This document shows positions 61,393-64,000 of a DNA stretch of 64,000 bases, piece after piece. How positions within the stretch are numbered: the stretch's first letter is position 1; the number at the start of each line of letters is the position of its first letter. The translations under genes and the position numbers were made by a program. The notes under the pieces were generated by a model that worked only from the letters and a program-made list of their open reading frames with translations, was not told where the DNA came from and made no database searches. Where the stretch lies: positions 496,001 to 560,000 of the forward strand of contig NW_027328125.1 of the NCBI RefSeq assembly GCF_047675955.1, given 5' to 3'. This DNA comes from Chlorocebus sabaeus. Its lineage: Eukaryota > Chordata > Mammalia > Primates > Cercopithecidae.

Positions 61393-64000
61393 AACACAAA
61401 GCAGTTTCTCAGAATGCTTCTTTCCAGTTTTTAACGGAAGATATTTCCTTTTTCACCATAACCCTATATGGGCTTCCAAATATCACTTTGCAAATTCCAC
61501 AAGAACAGTCTTAGCGAAAGGCTTCTTGAGAGGAACGCAGTAACTCTGTGAGATGAATTAAAAGAACACAAAGCAATTTCTCAGAAAGGTTCTTTCCAGT
61601 TTTTAACGGAAGATCTTTCCTTTTTCACCATAGCCCTCTATGGGATTCCAAATATCACTTTCAAAATTCCAGAAGAACAGTCTTAGCGAAAGGCTTCTTG
61701 AGGGGAAAGCTGTAACTCTGTGAGATGAATTAACAGAACACAAAGTAGTTTCTCAGAAAGATTCTTTCCAGTTTTTAACGGAAGATATTCCCTTTTTCAC
61801 CATAGCCCTCTATGGGCTTCCAATATCACTTTGAAAAATCCACAAGAAGAATCTTAGAGAATGGCTTCTTTCTGGGAAAGCAGTAACTCTGTGAGATGAA
61901 TTAATAGAACACAGAGCAGTTTCTCAGAAAGCCTCTTTCAGTTTTTAACAAAAGATATTTCCTTTTTCACCATAGCCCTCTATGGGCTTCCAAATATCAC
62001 TTTGCAAATTCCACAAGAAGTGTCTTCGCGAAAGGCTTCTTGAGGGCAAAGCTGTAACACTGTGAGATGAATTAACAGAACACAAAGTAGTTTCTCAGAA
62101 TGCTTCTTTTCAGTTTTTATCTTAGGATATTTCCTTTTTCACCTTAGCCCTCTATGGGCTTGAAAATATCACTATGAAATTTCCACATGAAGAGTCTCAG
62201 CGAAAGGATTCTTGAGGTGAAAGCAGTGACTCTGTGAGATGAATTAACAGAACACAAAGCAGTTTCTCAGAAAGCTTCTTTCCAGTTTTTAAAGGAAGAT
62301 ATTTCCTTTTTCACCGTAGACCTCTACGGGCTTCCAAATAACACTTTGCCAATTCCACAAGAAGAGTCTTAGCGAAAGGCATCTTGAAGGGAAGGCTGTA
62401 ACTCTGTGAGATGAATTAACAGGACACAAAGCAGTTTCTCATAAAGCTTCCTTCCAGTTTTTATCGGAAGATATTTCCTTTTACACCGTAGCCCTGTATG
62501 GACTTCCAGATATCAATGTGCAAATTTCACAAGAACAGTCTTAGCGAAAGTCTTCTTGAGGGGAAAGCTGTAACTCTGTGAGATGAATTAACAGAACACA
62601 GAGCAGTTTCTCAGAAAGCTTCTTTCCAGTTTTTAACGGAAGATATTTCCTTTTTCACCATAGCACTCTATGGGCTTCCAGATATCACCTTGAATATTCC
62701 ACAAGAACAGACTTAGCGAAAGGCTTCCTGAAGGGAATGCTGTAACACTGTGAGATGAATTAACAGAACACAGAGCAGTTTCTCAGAAAGCTTCTTTACA
62801 GTTTTTAACGGTAGATATGTCCTTTTTCACCGTAACCCTCTAAGGGCTTCCAAATATCACTTTGCAAATTGCATAAGAACAGTGTTAGCGAAAGGCTTTT
62901 TGAGGAGAAAGCAGTAACTGTGAGTTGAATTAACCGAACACAAAGCAGTTTCTCAGGAAGCTTCTTTCCAGTTTTTAAGGGAAGATTTTCCTTTTTCACC
63001 ATAACCCTCTATGGGCTTCCAAATATCACTTTTCAAATTCCACAAGAACAGTCTTAGCGAAAGGCTTCTTGAGGGGAACGCAGTAACTCTGTGAGATGAA
63101 TTAAGAGAATACAGAGCAGTTTCTCAGAAAGTTTCTCTTCAGTTTTTATCTTAGGATATCTCCTTTTTCACCATAGCCCTCTGTGGGCTTCGAAATATCA
63201 CTTTGCAAATTCCACAAGAAGAGTCTTAGGGAAAGGCTTCATGAGGGGAAAGATGTAAGTCTCTGAGATGAATTAACAGAACACAAAGTAGTTTCTCAGA
63301 AATCTTCTTCCAGATTTTAACGGAAGATACTTCCTTTTTCACCATAGCCCCCTATGGGCTTCCAAATATCACTTTCCAAATTCCACAAGATCAGCCTTAG
63401 CTAAAGGTTACTTGAGGAGAGATTTGTAACACTGTGAGATGAATTAACAGAACACAAAGCAGATTCTCAGAAAGCTTCTTTCCACTTTTTAACGGAAGAT
63501 ACTTCTTTTTTCACCATAGCCCTCTATGGGCTTCCAAATATCACTTTGCAAATTCCCCAAGAACAGTCTTAGCGAAAGACTGCTTGAGGGGAAAGCTGTA
63601 ACTCTTGAGATGAATTAGCAGAACAGAAAGCAGTTTCTCAGAAAGCTTCCTTCCTGTTTTTTAACGGAAGTTATTTCCTTTTTCACCGTAGCCCTCTATG
63701 GGCTTCCAAATATCACTTTCCAAATTCCAGAAGCACAGTCTTAGCGAAAACTTCTTGAGGAGAAAGCTGTATCTCTGTGAGATGAATTAACAGAACACAA
63801 AGCAGTTTCTCAGAAAGCTTCTTTCCAGTTTTTAACAGAAGATATTTCCTTTTTCATCATATCCTTCTATGGCTTTACAAATATCACTTTGAAATTCCAC
63901 AAGAACAGTCTTAGCGAAAGGCTTCTTGTGGAGAAAGCTGTAACCCTGTGAGATGAATTAACAGAACACAAGGCAGTTTCTCAGAAAGCTTCTTTTCAGT
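61393..64000 (-). repeat. HOR unit 25, 16-mer, cut by the window end
   Basis: Monomers 1-15 are complete and 36 bp of monomer 16 (63965-64000) are present, so the array continues past the window. Monomer 14 (starting 63622) is of the AACAGAAAG / CTTCCTTCC type. Confidence 0.93.

Larger units (their letters stand above)
1..64000 (-). repeat. Alpha satellite array (centromeric), Old World monkey type
   Basis: The whole window is head-to-tail copies of a monomer of 170-172 bp. Every copy carries recognisable blocks such as TTTCTCAGAAAG, CAGTTTTTAACGG, CCATAGCCCTCTATGGGC and CTCTGTGAGATGAATTAA. The reverse complement reads as primate alpha satellite and resembles the African green monkey HindIII 172-bp family most closely; this comparison is from memory, not from a search. 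Orientation never inverts. No transposon, poly-A tail, microsatellite or unique sequence interrupts it, and there are no genes. Alpha satellite is the DNA on which primate kinetochores assemble, so a centromeric origin is very likely. Whether this stretch lies in the active core cannot be told from sequence alone. Confidence 0.97.

Noticed and set aside
1..64000. CRISPR array or bacterial tandem-repeat locus
   Set aside because: The period of about 171 bp, the absence of short-repeat/unique-spacer alternation and the recognisable alpha-satellite sequence all rule it out.
1..64000. Long repeat-containing protein gene
   Set aside because: A 170-172 bp period changes reading frame between monomers, and stops occur in every frame within two monomers.
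1..64000. Human chromosome Y or other human HOR alpha satellite
   Set aside because: The monomers match the remembered African green monkey consensus far better, no CENP-B boxes are present, and sequence recalled from the human Y alphoid repeat was not found.
1..64000. Inserted transposable element, endogenous virus, or inverted array segment
   Set aside because: All spacings between monomer landmarks are accounted for by 170-172-bp monomers and one 4-bp deletion, which leaves no room for an insertion. Orientation is constant.
1..64000. Inverted-repeat hairpin CCATAGCCCTCTATGGGC as a terminator or regulatory element
   Set aside because: The short near-palindromes (CCATAG...CTATGG, GCCC...GGGC) are intrinsic to each monomer. 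Nothing suggests a transcription terminator in this context.

Overview
This 64 kb window is one uninterrupted array of alpha satellite, the roughly 171-bp centromeric repeat of primates. It contains no supportable gene, RNA gene, transposon, CRISPR array or unique-sequence island on either strand. All copies point the same way, and the conventional alpha-satellite reading direction is the minus strand. Read in reverse complement, the monomers look very like the classical 172-bp HindIII alpha satellite of African green monkey, as I remember it, and clearly less like human higher-order alpha satellite. The source is therefore most likely an Old World monkey (Cercopithecidae) centromere. The species and chromosome cannot be fixed from the sequence.

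The array has a well-defined higher-order repeat (HOR). Sixteen distinct monomers of 170-172 bp make a 2,744-bp unit, and the window happens to start exactly at a monomer boundary. In this phase I count 25 units: ten complete 16-mers of 2,744 bp, eleven 14-mers of 2,401 bp, one 14-mer with a 4-bp deletion (2,397 bp), two 15-mers of 2,572 bp, and a 16-mer cut off by the window end. That is about 373 whole monomers. The 14-mers have a single hybrid monomer where the 16-mer has monomers 11-13. The 15-mers lose one monomer through a monomer-16/monomer-1 fusion.

Layout: 1-42184 is a mixed zone, in the order 16,14,14,16,14,14,14,16,14,14,15,14,15,14,14,14,14. From 42185 to the end is a uniform run of 16-mers. 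On top of this lie two-unit duplications traced by shared private variants: 4,973 bp (around 22.6-32.6 kb), 4,802 bp (around 34.7-42.2 kb) and 5,488 bp, alternating odd and even (45-58.6 kb). Such patterns are what unequal exchange or array amplification leaves.

No CENP-B box was seen. The equivalent place in each monomer carries an A-box (pJ-alpha) type sequence, an exact consensus match in 6 of the 16 monomer types. The short open frames of 63-75 codons on the minus strand recur once per HOR unit, are by-products of the repeat, and are not called as genes. I see no gene-based undescribed system. What is notable is the long multi-monomer HOR in a sequence family best known for simple monomeric or dimeric arrays, together with its record of recent rearrangement.
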